Below, piece after piece: positions 1 to 15,778 of a DNA stretch of 64,000 nt. The translations under genes and the position numbers were made by a program. Every line of letters begins with the position of its first letter. Positions within the stretch are counted from its first letter, which is position 1. The DNA lies in NCBI RefSeq assembly GCF_002483225.1, contig NZ_DLHL01000056.1, forward strand, positions 26,020-90,019, read 5' to 3'. Below the pieces are notes generated by a model. The model did not search any database and was not told where the DNA came from. It saw nothing but the letters and a program-made list of their open reading frames with translations. This stretch comes from Gemmatimonas sp. UBA7669. GTDB taxonomy: Bacteria > Gemmatimonadota > Gemmatimonadetes > Gemmatimonadales > Gemmatimonadaceae.

Positions 1-33
1 GGGTTGGGGTTGGGGTTGGGGTTGCGGTTGGGG
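1..33 (+). repeat. TTGGGG telomere-like tandem repeat (truncated by window edge)
   Basis: Five hexamer units of TTGGGG, one of them TTGCGG, run from the window edge to base 33. Four or more G-runs on the plus strand could fold into a G-quadruplex. The unit is the same as the Tetrahymena telomere hexamer, which is probably coincidence. The array lies about 70 bases before the start of the four-helix-bundle gene and is matched by a C-rich array at the other end of that gene. Its true length is unknown because it continues to the left. Confidence 0.85.
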
Positions 34-102
34 TGCGTTGCCCGAGCACAACAGGCGACGAATTGATGAGACTTCGCGAGGCTGTTGGCGTTAGCGTGGC
101 CC

Positions 103-543
103 ATGCCACACAATCCCGCGAGACTCAAAGTCATCGATCGCGCCTTTGCGCTGACCGTGGAAGTTCACCGGCTGGCCGAGCAACACGCCGACGGGCTCTC
201 GGCGCGAGGACCGGGCCTCAGGTCCCAGATGCTGCGCGCCGCTGACTCGGTTGCCAGCAACCTTACCGAAGCGGCGGCGTTCGATTCGCCGAAGCGCTGC
301 GAGTCCTTTCTGCGGGTTGCCATCGGATCATGCAATGAGCTCGAGCTGCAGCTCCGATTGGCCGTGGCCCTGTGCGCATTTCCGGACATCGCGAATGACT
401 GGATCGACGAAACGATCGTGGTTCGCAAGATGATCTTTGGCTGGCGAAAGTACTTGCAGCGTCGGGAATCGAATGCAGGAGCCGTGGAGCCCCAGACCCC
501 GACCCCGACCCAGACCCAGACCCAGACCCAGACTGAGACCTGA
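103..543 (+). CDS. four-helix-bundle protein (23S rRNA intervening-sequence protein / Avd-like family)
   Basis: The 146-residue product has the pattern of the S23/bIVP family. An N-terminal helix with NPARLKVIDRAF leads to a conserved region ending SQMLRAADSVASNLTEA (about residues 45-60), then an EAAAFDSPKRCESFLRVA helix and a C-terminal helix. Known members form small pentameric four-helix barrels; some are encoded inside 23S rRNA spacers and some (Avd) serve diversity-generating retroelements. Function here is unknown, and neither an rRNA gene nor a reverse transcriptase is nearby. I chose the ATG at 103; an in-frame TTG at 85 would add six residues. The last 17 or so residues (PTPTQTQTQ type) are read from the hexamer repeat array, so the C-terminus is probably length-variable. 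It is convergent with rpoC. Confidence 0.75.
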   Translation: MPHNPARLKVIDRAFALTVEVHRLAEQHADGLSARGPGLRSQMLRAADSVASNLTEAAAFDSPKRCESFLRVAIGSCNELELQLRLAVALCAFPDIANDWIDETIVVRKMIFGWRKYLQRRESNAGAVEPQTPTPTQTQTQTQTET

Positions 544-585
544 GACCTCCGACCCCAGACTCCAGACCCCAGACCCCAGACCCGG
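490..585. repeat. CAGACC / CCCCAGA tandem repeat array, G-rich on the minus strand
   Basis: Degenerate 6-7 base units change gradually along the array: CCCCGA, then four CAGACC copies, then CCCCAGA copies. The array begins inside the last codons of the four-helix-bundle gene, contains its TGA at 541-543, and continues beyond it. The minus strand is a run of GGG/GGGG tracts with quadruplex potential. The G-rich strand is opposite to that of the TTGGGG array at 1-33, so the gene is bracketed by repeats in inverted G-strand orientation. Confidence 0.85.
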
Positions 586-594
586 GAAACCCCG

Positions 595-722
595 ATCCCA
601 TCTCCCATCTCATTGGTTGCTCACATCTCATCCTCTATTTCTGTCCCATCTCCCACATCCCAACAAGAAACGGCCGGGAGACAAAGTCTCCCGGCCGTTT
701 CTCTCACCATCCCACATCTCAA
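595..722. repeat. CCCATCT / CACATCTC degenerate repeats up to the rpoC stop
   Basis: Copies of CCCATCT, CACATCTC and CCCACATC follow the C-rich array. They are interrupted by the rpoC terminator hairpin and resume at 707-720, ending a few bases from the rpoC stop codon. Base composition (C/T-rich on plus) is unlike the neighbouring genes. The array may be a decayed continuation of the array before it. Confidence 0.6.
664..703 (-). terminator. rpoBC operon terminator hairpin
   Basis: A perfect 17 bp inverted repeat (arms 666-682 and 686-702) with a 3-base loop lies 26 bases past the rpoC stop in the minus direction. The trailing sequence TTGTTGG is only modestly T-rich. The hairpin also faces the convergent four-helix-bundle gene and could terminate both. 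Confidence 0.8.
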
Positions 723-727
723 CGAGG

Positions 728-5041
<4,314 letters not shown>

Positions 5042-5044
5042 GCG

Positions 5045-9667
<4,623 letters not shown>

Positions 9668-9695
9668 CCGGAACGGAAAGCCCGGGGGCGCAAAG

Positions 9696-9755
9696 CGCTC
9701 CGTCCCCGACGACGCCGGTCAGCAAAAACTGACCGGCGTCCCCGGGGCGGAGCGT
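9696..9755 (-). promoter_or_regulatory. long stem-loop in the rplL-rpoB intergenic RNA
   Basis: A perfect 12 bp stem (9711-9722 with 9729-9740) closes a CAAAAA loop and is extended by outer arms CGCTCCGTCCCC and GGGGCGGAGCG with one mismatch. It lies between rplL and rpoB in the minus transcript. No U-run follows it, so an RNA-processing site or partial attenuator fits better than a full terminator. E. coli has an attenuator and an RNase III site at this place. Confidence 0.65.
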
Positions 9756-9810
9756 TCCAATGCAGAACTGCAGGAACGTCGACGTAATACCTTCGGCGGG
9801 TGCCGCGGGA

Positions 9811-10194
<384 letters not shown>

Positions 10195-10273
10195 GATGGT
10201 ACTCTCCGTATGTCTCCCCCAGGATGCCTGGGGCGTGTAGTCAGGGTAGCCTTGCGGCGAACGCCTGGGGATC

Positions 10274-10777
10274 TCAGTTGGAGCCTTCGAGCTGCGCTTT
10301 GCGGGCGTCGAGGGCGAGGGCGAACATCATCGGGATGCTGTTGAGGTAGCCGGCGAACATCGACAAGGCTTCCTCGCGCGTGGGCAGCGTGGCCAACTTC
10401 TTGACCATTGCCTCGTCCACCGCGTTGCCTTCGTAAATGCCGCCCTTCACTGCCGGCTTGGAATCGTTCTCCTTTGCAAAGTCGGAGAGGACCTTCGCCG
10501 CCGTGATGGCATCCTGCGCCACGACGACCCCAGTGGGGCCGCTGAGACGCGTGCCCGCCAGGCCCGCTTCGTTCACCGCGCGGAGCGCCAGCGTGTTCTT
10601 GATCACGACGTACTCCACGCCGGCCTTCTTCAGGCGGCGACGCAGATCCGTCATGCGCTTCACGTTCAAACCCGTGAAGTCGGTGTAGTACAGCGCCTGC
10701 GCGCCGTTGAGCTTTGCCACCAGCCCATCGACCAGGAGCTGCTTCTGAGGCTTCTTGGCCTTCGTCTTGGCTTTCAT
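10274..10777 (-). CDS. rplJ: 50S ribosomal protein L10
   Basis: L10 anchors the L7/L12 stalk to 23S rRNA. The product is 167 aa, the usual size. The N-terminal domain carries GAQALYYTDFTGLNV and the KKAGVEYVVIKNTLALRAV RNA-binding strand-helix. The C-terminal helix (SMFAGYLNSIPMMFALALDA) is the L12 docking helix. It starts 15 bases after rplA. In many bacteria the L10-L12 complex represses its own mRNA; no leader structure for that is recognisable in this short gap. Confidence 0.97.
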   Translation of the reverse strand: MKAKTKAKKPQKQLLVDGLVAKLNGAQALYYTDFTGLNVKRMTDLRRRLKKAGVEYVVIKNTLALRAVNEAGLAGTRLSGPTGVVVAQDAITAAKVLSDFAKENDSKPAVKGGIYEGNAVDEAMVKKLATLPTREEALSMFAGYLNSIPMMFALALDARKAQLEGSN

Positions 10778-10792
10778 GGGTGCGTCTCCCTC

Positions 10793-11482
10793 TTACCGGT
10801 ACGGCGTGGTGTCGATGGTGACGCCCGGCCCCATGGAGCTGGAGATCGCGACGTTCCGGATGTACACGCCCTTCGCCGCAGACGGCTTGGAGCGCACGAT
10901 GGTGTCCATCAAGGCCGAGACGTTGCTCTCGAGCTGCTCGGGCGTGAACGACACCTTGCCGACCGGGGCATGCACGTTGCCGCCCTTGTCAACGCGGAAT
11001 TCGATCTTGCCGCCCTTCGACTCGCGCACCGCCTTGCCCACGTCGAACGTAACCGTGCCCGCCTTCGGGTTCGGCATGAGACCGCGCGGACCGAGCACTC
11101 GGCCAAGCTGGCCGATCTGCCCCATCTGGTCCGGCGTGGCGATCATGACGTCGAAATCGAGCCAGCCGTCCTTGATCTTGGCCAGGAATTCCGTGCCCAC
11201 AAAGTCGGCACCGGCTTCCTGCGCTTCCTGGATCTTGACACCGGCGCAGATGACCAGCACGCGCATCGTCTTGCCCGTACCAGCCGGCAGCACCACCGTC
11301 CCGCGCACCACCTGATCGGCGTGACGCGGATCGACGCCGAGGCGCACCGCCAGTTCGACCGTCTCGTCGAACTTCGCGAACGCCATGCCCTTCACCAGCG
11401 AAATGGCTTCCTTGACCTCATAAGCCTTCGCTTGGTCGCGCCGCTCACTCGCGGCGCGGAACTTCTTGCCATGCGTCTTCAT
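10793..11482 (-). CDS. rplA: 50S ribosomal protein L1
   Basis: L1 forms the mobile stalk at the ribosomal E site. The 229-residue protein has the family signature around ATPDQMGQIGQLGRVLGPRG and the terminal NVHAPVGKVSFTPEQLESNV segment. The start is five bases after the rplK stop, so the two are co-translated. In E. coli, L1 is the repressor of the L11 operon; the sequence here gives no direct evidence for the target site. Confidence 0.97.
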   Translation of the reverse strand: MKTHGKKFRAASERRDQAKAYEVKEAISLVKGMAFAKFDETVELAVRLGVDPRHADQVVRGTVVLPAGTGKTMRVLVICAGVKIQEAQEAGADFVGTEFLAKIKDGWLDFDVMIATPDQMGQIGQLGRVLGPRGLMPNPKAGTVTFDVGKAVRESKGGKIEFRVDKGGNVHAPVGKVSFTPEQLESNVSALMDTIVRSKPSAAKGVYIRNVAISSSMGPGVTIDTTPYR

Positions 11483-11487
11483 GAGGC

Positions 11488-11910
11488 TCAGTCCTTGACC
11501 GTGATGCCCATGGAACGCGCCGCGCCGGCGATCATCGCCACCGCGGATTCCATGCTGTCACAGTTGAGGTCCGGCATCTTCGTGGTCGCAATCTTCTCGA
11601 GCTGCGCCCGCGTGATGGTCCCCACCTTGTTCTTGTTCGGCTGACCCGAGCCCTTCTCCACGCCGATCTCCTTCTTGATGAGTTCCGCCGCCGGCGGAGT
11701 CTTCAGAATGAAGGTGAACGACTTGTCTGCGTAGATCGTGACCTCGACGGGAATGATCATATCCCCGCCCTGCGTGCGAGCGTTGAACTCCTTGCAGAAC
11801 CCCATGATGTTGATACCCTGGGGACCGAGGGCCGTACCTACCGGGGGCGCCGGGTTCGCCTTGCCTGCAGGGATCTGCAGTTTGACGAATCCAGTGACCT
11901 TCTTGGCCAT
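11488..11910 (-). CDS. rplK: 50S ribosomal protein L11
   Basis: L11 (140 aa) binds the GTPase-associated region of 23S rRNA. The N-terminal domain begins KKVTGFVKLQIPAGKANPAPPVG with the proline-rich PVGTALGPQGINIM loop. The C-terminal rRNA-binding domain holds GTITRAQLEKIA and the ending AARSMGITV. A GAGGAT ribosome-binding site lies just before the ATG. The 94-base gap to nusG contains a small GTGGGA/TCCCAC hairpin. Confidence 0.97.
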   Translation of the reverse strand: MAKKVTGFVKLQIPAGKANPAPPVGTALGPQGINIMGFCKEFNARTQGGDMIIPVEVTIYADKSFTFILKTPPAAELIKKEIGVEKGSGQPNKNKVGTITRAQLEKIATTKMPDLNCDSMESAVAMIAGAARSMGITVKD

Positions 11911-12004
11911 GCTACATCCTCATCGCGAGTTCCGACGTGGGACCATCCCACACCGGTCTGGCTACCACATTGTTTTGCGTCGGGTGGTGACGACGTCCTG
12001 CTCC

Positions 12005-12562
12005 TTAGTAGCCGCGAAGCTGGAGGTAATCCAACTCCACGCTCGTCGGCCGCCCGAACAGGCTCACCGACACGCGCACCTTGCCCTTGTCGGGCAGGAT
12101 TTCCTCGACCGTGCCGTTGAAGTCGGCGAACGGGCCTTCGGTGATTGCCACCGCCTGCCCCACGAGGAAGGGAATCTCCTCACGCACCGGCGCTTCATCG
12201 GCGGGATCCGCCTGGCCGAGCAGGCGACGCACTTCGTCGTCGCGCAGCGGCATCGGATCCCGGTCCTTGCCCACGAACTTGATGACCCCCTGGATCGCAT
12301 TGATCTCGTGCAGCGTATCCTGCGACGCGACCATCTCCACGAGCACGTAGCCCGGGAAAATCTTGCGCTCCACGGTGACCTTCTTGCCGTTCTTGATCTC
12401 CACCACTTCCTGCGTCGGCACGAGCGCCTGACGGATCAGGCGATCCTCGGGCGTTGCCGGATCCGTGTCGATCTTTCGCTGGATCAGGCGCTGCACCTTG
12501 TTCTCATGCCCAGACGTGGTCTGGATGGCATACCACCGGTGCTCGAGCATCGACACGGTCAT
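12005..12562 (-). CDS. nusG: transcription termination/antitermination factor NusG
   Basis: NusG binds the RNA polymerase clamp and couples transcription with Rho or the ribosome. The product is 185 aa with the NGN domain (RWYAIQTTSGHENKVQRLIQ, then PGYVLVEM) and a C-terminal KOW domain (GPFADFNGTVEEI...GRPTSVELD). I chose the ATG at 12562 (MTVSMLEHRWYAIQ), seven bases after the secE stop. A longer reading frame upstream only overlaps secE, and an internal ATG at 12550 is a second option. Confidence 0.95.
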   Translation of the reverse strand: MTVSMLEHRWYAIQTTSGHENKVQRLIQRKIDTDPATPEDRLIRQALVPTQEVVEIKNGKKVTVERKIFPGYVLVEMVASQDTLHEINAIQGVIKFVGKDRDPMPLRDDEVRRLLGQADPADEAPVREEIPFLVGQAVAITEGPFADFNGTVEEILPDKGKVRVSVSLFGRPTSVELDYLQLRGY

Positions 12563-12569
12563 GAGTGGC

Positions 12570-12800
12570 TCAACCGACCAGCATGGCGGGCAGGCGCACC
12601 AGCAGGAACTGGAGCGCCACATCCACGAGACCGATCACCGCGCCCAACAGCAGCACGAAGACGATGATCTGCACCGTCGCCGACTGCAGCTGCGCCCGGT
12701 CCGGCCACGTCACCTTCTTCATCTCGGCGACCACGTCATGGTAGAACGTGACCATCCGCGACCCGAGCCCTGCGCGCGTCACCTCGACGGGAGCGGTCAT
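12570..12800 (-). CDS. secE: preprotein translocase subunit SecE
   Basis: SecE clamps SecY in the inner-membrane Sec channel. The product is 76 aa, the short single-span form found in many bacteria. It has an amphipathic segment DVVAEMKKVTWPDRAQLQSA (the conserved EMKKVTWP motif) followed by one membrane helix rich in Ile, Val and Leu. It starts three bases after rpmG and is followed by nusG, the near-universal order. Confidence 0.95.
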   Translation of the reverse strand: MTAPVEVTRAGLGSRMVTFYHDVVAEMKKVTWPDRAQLQSATVQIIVFVLLLGAVIGLVDVALQFLLVRLPAMLVG

Positions 12801-12803
12801 GAT

Positions 12804-12956
12804 TTACTTGGTTTCCTTGTGCAGCTGATGCTTGTTGCAGCGCGGGCAGTACTTCTTCCACTCCACGCGCTCAGGATGAAGACGCTTGTTCTTCATCGTG
12901 AAGTAATTCCGGTTCTTGCACTCGGTGCACCCGAGGATGATCTTCTCGCGCGGCAT
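12804..12956 (-). CDS. rpmG: 50S ribosomal protein L33, zinc-binding form
   Basis: The 50-residue L33 starts MPREKIILGCTECKNRNY and retains both CxxC pairs (CTEC and CPRC), so it is the zinc-containing C+ paralogue. I start it at the ATG at 12956; the longer open frame upstream has no similarity to L33. It heads the secE-nusG-rplKAJL-rpoBC block. In many genomes tuf lies just upstream, but not here. Confidence 0.95.
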   Translation of the reverse strand: MPREKIILGCTECKNRNYFTMKNKRLHPERVEWKKYCPRCNKHQLHKETK

Positions 12957-13292
12957 GTGGCGGCTCCGTGCTGCTCGGCGGTGTTGCCAGTAAGGGCATG
13001 GTGCGCAGAGAAATTCCCGCGACGCCGTGCCGATGTTGCGTAGATGCTGCTTGTCAGTGTCTGCGTCCCCCGCACCAACCGGCGCCGCAGCAGCTTGCAC
13101 AACAAGCCACTGCCGGCTTTGGCGGAACGGGGTGAGCCTTGCAACGTAGCAGGCCCCGGATCTACCCGCAAGTCACGGGCCCGTCTTGTCCACACGGCCG
13201 GCCGCCATTCCGCAAGTGCCCGCGCTGCGCCAACTTACCGAAATGACAGGCGCACCGAAACGCACCCGAATTTTCCCGCAACCCTCGGGGGC
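12957..13292. other. 336-base divergent intergenic region, no gene recognised
   Basis: This gap separates the minus-strand ribosomal/RNA polymerase block from the plus-strand antiporter gene. In many bacteria tuf or tRNA-Trp sits at this position; I see neither. It contains one plausible minus-strand promoter (listed separately). No fluoride riboswitch consensus is recognisable ahead of the antiporter gene. Confidence 0.6.
13143..13171 (-). promoter_or_regulatory. possible promoter of the rpmG-secE-nusG-rpl-rpo block
   Basis: On the minus strand TTGCGG (13166-13171) and TACGTT (13143-13148) are separated by exactly 17 bases. The -10 match is weak (three of six, at the most conserved positions). 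It lies about 190 bases before rpmG, which would leave a long leader. Confidence 0.3.
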
Positions 13293-14612
13293 ATGAGCGG
13301 GGGTCCCGCCAGCGGGTCCCCCAGACCTCCGGTTGCCAAGTTGCTCGTATGGCTGGTCATTTTGGCGGGTCTCGTGCTGACGGTCGGCTCAGCCGTGGCC
13401 CTCTTTCTCTGGCTGCTGGACCTGGTCACCCGCTGGCAGTGGCAGGTCCCGGCCCTGCTCTTCCTGCTGCCCCTGCTGGGCGTGCTCAGCCATGCGCTCG
13501 ACGAGCGGGCCGGCGGACAAGCCAGCCAGGGCAACACCCTCCTGTTCCGCGAGATGCTCCGCCCCGGGGAGGGCCTGCCCCTGCGCATGGCGCCCCTCGT
13601 GCTGCTGGGCACACTGCTCACGCACCTGGGCGGTGGGTCGGCCGGCCGAGAAGGCACGGCGCTGCAGATCGGCGGCAGTCTGGCTTCCAGCCTCGACCGG
13701 CTGGCTCGGCGTTTGGCCCCCGGGCACTGGCACCCCAGCCCCGATGAGCAGCGACTCATGTTGCGCTGTGGTGTGGCCGCCGGCTTTGGTGCCGTGTTCG
13801 GGACACCATTCGCAGGCGCCGTCTTTGCCCTCGAAGTCCTGACCGCGCCCCGCGTTGGGGTGAGATCGGTCCTGACGACTGTGCTCGTTTGTCTGGCGAC
13901 AGCGCTGGCTGCCGATGCAGTCACGCTGGCCTGGGGCATTGCGCACACGTCGTATCCTGAACTCACCCGCGCGGCACTCGGGGTCGGCGGAACTGACATA
14001 CGGCTTCTTGGCAAGGTGCTGCTCGCCGCCCTGGTCTTTGCGGTAGCCGGCGTGCTGTTCGGCGCGGCCGCTCACGCTGTCGCGCGGCAGCTCAGTGCCC
14101 ACGTGAGCCGCCGCTGGCTGCATCCCGTGCTGGGGAGCGCGGCGGTGGTGGCGGCCGTGCTGCTCCTGGACACCCGCGACTACCTGGGACTCGGGGTCCT
14201 TCCACCGCCAGGCGGACAGGCCAGCATCGTCACCAGCTTCGATGCGAACACCGACATGCCTGCCTGGGCGGCATTGGCCAAAGTCGGTTTCACCGCCGTC
14301 ACGGTGGGCAGCGGATTCAAGGGGGGTGAAGTGACGCCGCTGTTTTTTGTCGGCTCCACACTGGGACACACACTGGGCAGCGCGCTGGGTGCGCCCGTCG
14401 CACTGTTTGCCGCACTGGGTTTCGTGGCGGTCTTTGCCGCGGCCACCAAGACCCCACTCGCCTGCACGGTCATGGGGCTCGAACTGTTTGGCGGCGAGAT
14501 GGCACTGTATCTCGCGGTCGCCTGCTTCGCGTCGCGTGCCGTGTCAGGACGGCTCAGCATCTACGCGCATCATGGTGAACGACAGGCGGGACAGGAGACT
14601 TGTTCGGAGTAG
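13293..14612 (+). CDS. CLC-F type fluoride/proton antiporter (CLC family)
   Basis: The membrane protein has 439 aa and the CLC fold. The gating glutamate motif GREGT is at 118-122 (E120). The segment FKGGEVTP at 342-349 replaces the GGIFAP motif of chloride CLCs. In the structurally studied CLC-F of Enterobacter the matching residues are a second glutamate and a threonine (E318, T320), here E346 and T348. At the position of the chloride-binding serine lies QGN (79-81). These point to fluoride export rather than chloride transport. The start is at ATG 13293 because the preceding frame is not CLC-like. The next gene follows after 41 bases. Annotation pipelines would call it a voltage-gated chloride channel. 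Confidence 0.75.
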   Translation: MSGGPASGSPRPPVAKLLVWLVILAGLVLTVGSAVALFLWLLDLVTRWQWQVPALLFLLPLLGVLSHALDERAGGQASQGNTLLFREMLRPGEGLPLRMAPLVLLGTLLTHLGGGSAGREGTALQIGGSLASSLDRLARRLAPGHWHPSPDEQRLMLRCGVAAGFGAVFGTPFAGAVFALEVLTAPRVGVRSVLTTVLVCLATALAADAVTLAWGIAHTSYPELTRAALGVGGTDIRLLGKVLLAALVFAVAGVLFGAAAHAVARQLSAHVSRRWLHPVLGSAAVVAAVLLLDTRDYLGLGVLPPPGGQASIVTSFDANTDMPAWAALAKVGFTAVTVGSGFKGGEVTPLFFVGSTLGHTLGSALGAPVALFAALGFVAVFAAATKTPLACTVMGLELFGGEMALYLAVACFASRAVSGRLSIYAHHGERQAGQETCSE

Positions 14613-14653
14613 CGTGGTTCGCCACCACTGACACTCCCTTGTCCGCTGCATCC

Positions 14654-15778
14654 ATGAGCACACATACGTTCGGCCTTGAAACCTTCGGGGACGTGACCCG
14701 CGATTCCGCGGGACAGTCCCTGCCCCATGCGCGCGTCATTCGTGACGTCGTCGAAGAAGCGGTCCTCGCGGAAGAATCCGGCGTGGATCATTTCGGCATC
14801 GGCGAACATCATCGCGCCGATTTTGCCGTCAGCAGTCCTGAGATGGTGCTGGCCACCATCGCCGGACGCACGTCGCGCATCACGCTCGGCTCCGCCGTCA
14901 CCGTGCTCAGCTCCGATGATCCGGTGCGCGTGTTCCAGCGTTTCTCCACGCTCAATGCCACCTCGAACGGGCGCGCGGAAGTCGTGCTCGGACGCGGTTC
15001 GTTCACCGAGTCCTTCCCGCTCTTCGGATTTCCGCTCGATCAGTACGAAACGCTGTTCGAGGAGCGGCTCGAGTTGTACGCCGCCATTCTCGAGAGTGAT
15101 CGCAGCATGATGCCCGTGAGCTGGCAGGGCAGCACGCGGGCACCCGTCGACAGGCAGCGCGTGTTTCCCAGCACGGAAACCGGTTCACTCACCACCTGGA
15201 TTGGTGTGGGCGGCAGTCCGCAGTCGGTGGTACGCGCCGCCACCTACGGCTTTCCGCTGATGCTGGCCATCATTGGCGGTGATCCGCGGCGCTTTGCGCC
15301 GTTCGTGCGTCTGTATCGGCAAACCCTCGCCCAACTCGGCAAGGCCACATTGCCCATCGGCATTCACTCGCATGGCTGCATCGCGGAAACCGATCGCGAA
15401 GCGCAGGACGCGCTCTGGCCGGCGTGGCGCGAGATGCGCGATCGCATTGGCCGCGAGCGTGGCTGGCCGCCAACCAGTGAGCGGGAGTTCCAGCACGAGA
15501 TCGAAGCGGGCTCACTGTATGTTGGCGCGCCCGACACCGTCGCACGTCGCATTGCCGACACCTTGCTGGCCATGGGTGTGCAGCGCTTCGACATGAAATA
15601 CAGCGCCGGCCCTCTCTCGCATGCGCACATGCGGCGCAGCATTGCGCTGTATGGCACCGAGGTCATCCCTCGGGTGCGTGCACACCTCGCGGCAGCGCAG
15701 CAGGTCGAGGATGCCGGCTTGCCACACGTGGCCCCGCGCGCGGCGAATGGCGGCGTGGCCTTGCCGCTCGTTGGCTAA
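14654..15778 (+). CDS. LLM-class flavin-dependent oxidoreductase (luciferase-like)
   Basis: The 374-residue protein belongs to the bacterial luciferase-like TIM-barrel family, which uses FMNH2 or F420. Features are GLETFGDVTRD near the N-terminus, DHFGIGEHHRADFAVSSPE (about residues 51-69) and TLGSAVTVLSSDDPVRV. The conserved WIGVGGSPQSVVRAA strand-helix follows mid-protein. The start at ATG 14654 was chosen over an upstream ATG at 14600 that would overlap the antiporter gene. Substrate is unknown. Its stop overlaps the convergent flavoprotein gene by four bases. Confidence 0.85.
   Translation: MSTHTFGLETFGDVTRDSAGQSLPHARVIRDVVEEAVLAEESGVDHFGIGEHHRADFAVSSPEMVLATIAGRTSRITLGSAVTVLSSDDPVRVFQRFSTLNATSNGRAEVVLGRGSFTESFPLFGFPLDQYETLFEERLELYAAILESDRSMMPVSWQGSTRAPVDRQRVFPSTETGSLTTWIGVGGSPQSVVRAATYGFPLMLAIIGGDPRRFAPFVRLYRQTLAQLGKATLPIGIHSHGCIAETDREAQDALWPAWREMRDRIGRERGWPPTSEREFQHEIEAGSLYVGAPDTVARRIADTLLAMGVQRFDMKYSAGPLSHAHMRRSIALYGTEVIPRVRAHLAAAQQVEDAGLPHVAPRAANGGVALPLVG

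Noticed and set aside
1..722. CRISPR array or diversity-generating retroelement
   Set aside because: The repeats are 6-8 base tandem units with no unique spacers. No reverse transcriptase, template repeat or variable target is visible despite the Avd-like protein.
12957..13292. tuf or tRNA-Trp gene in the gap before rpmG
   Set aside because: No EF-Tu coding sequence and no cloverleaf with CCA anticodon can be found in either strand.
13200..13292. Fluoride riboswitch ahead of the CLC-F gene
   Set aside because: The fluoride aptamer consensus (GATGG with the pairing downstream element) is not recognisable in this region.
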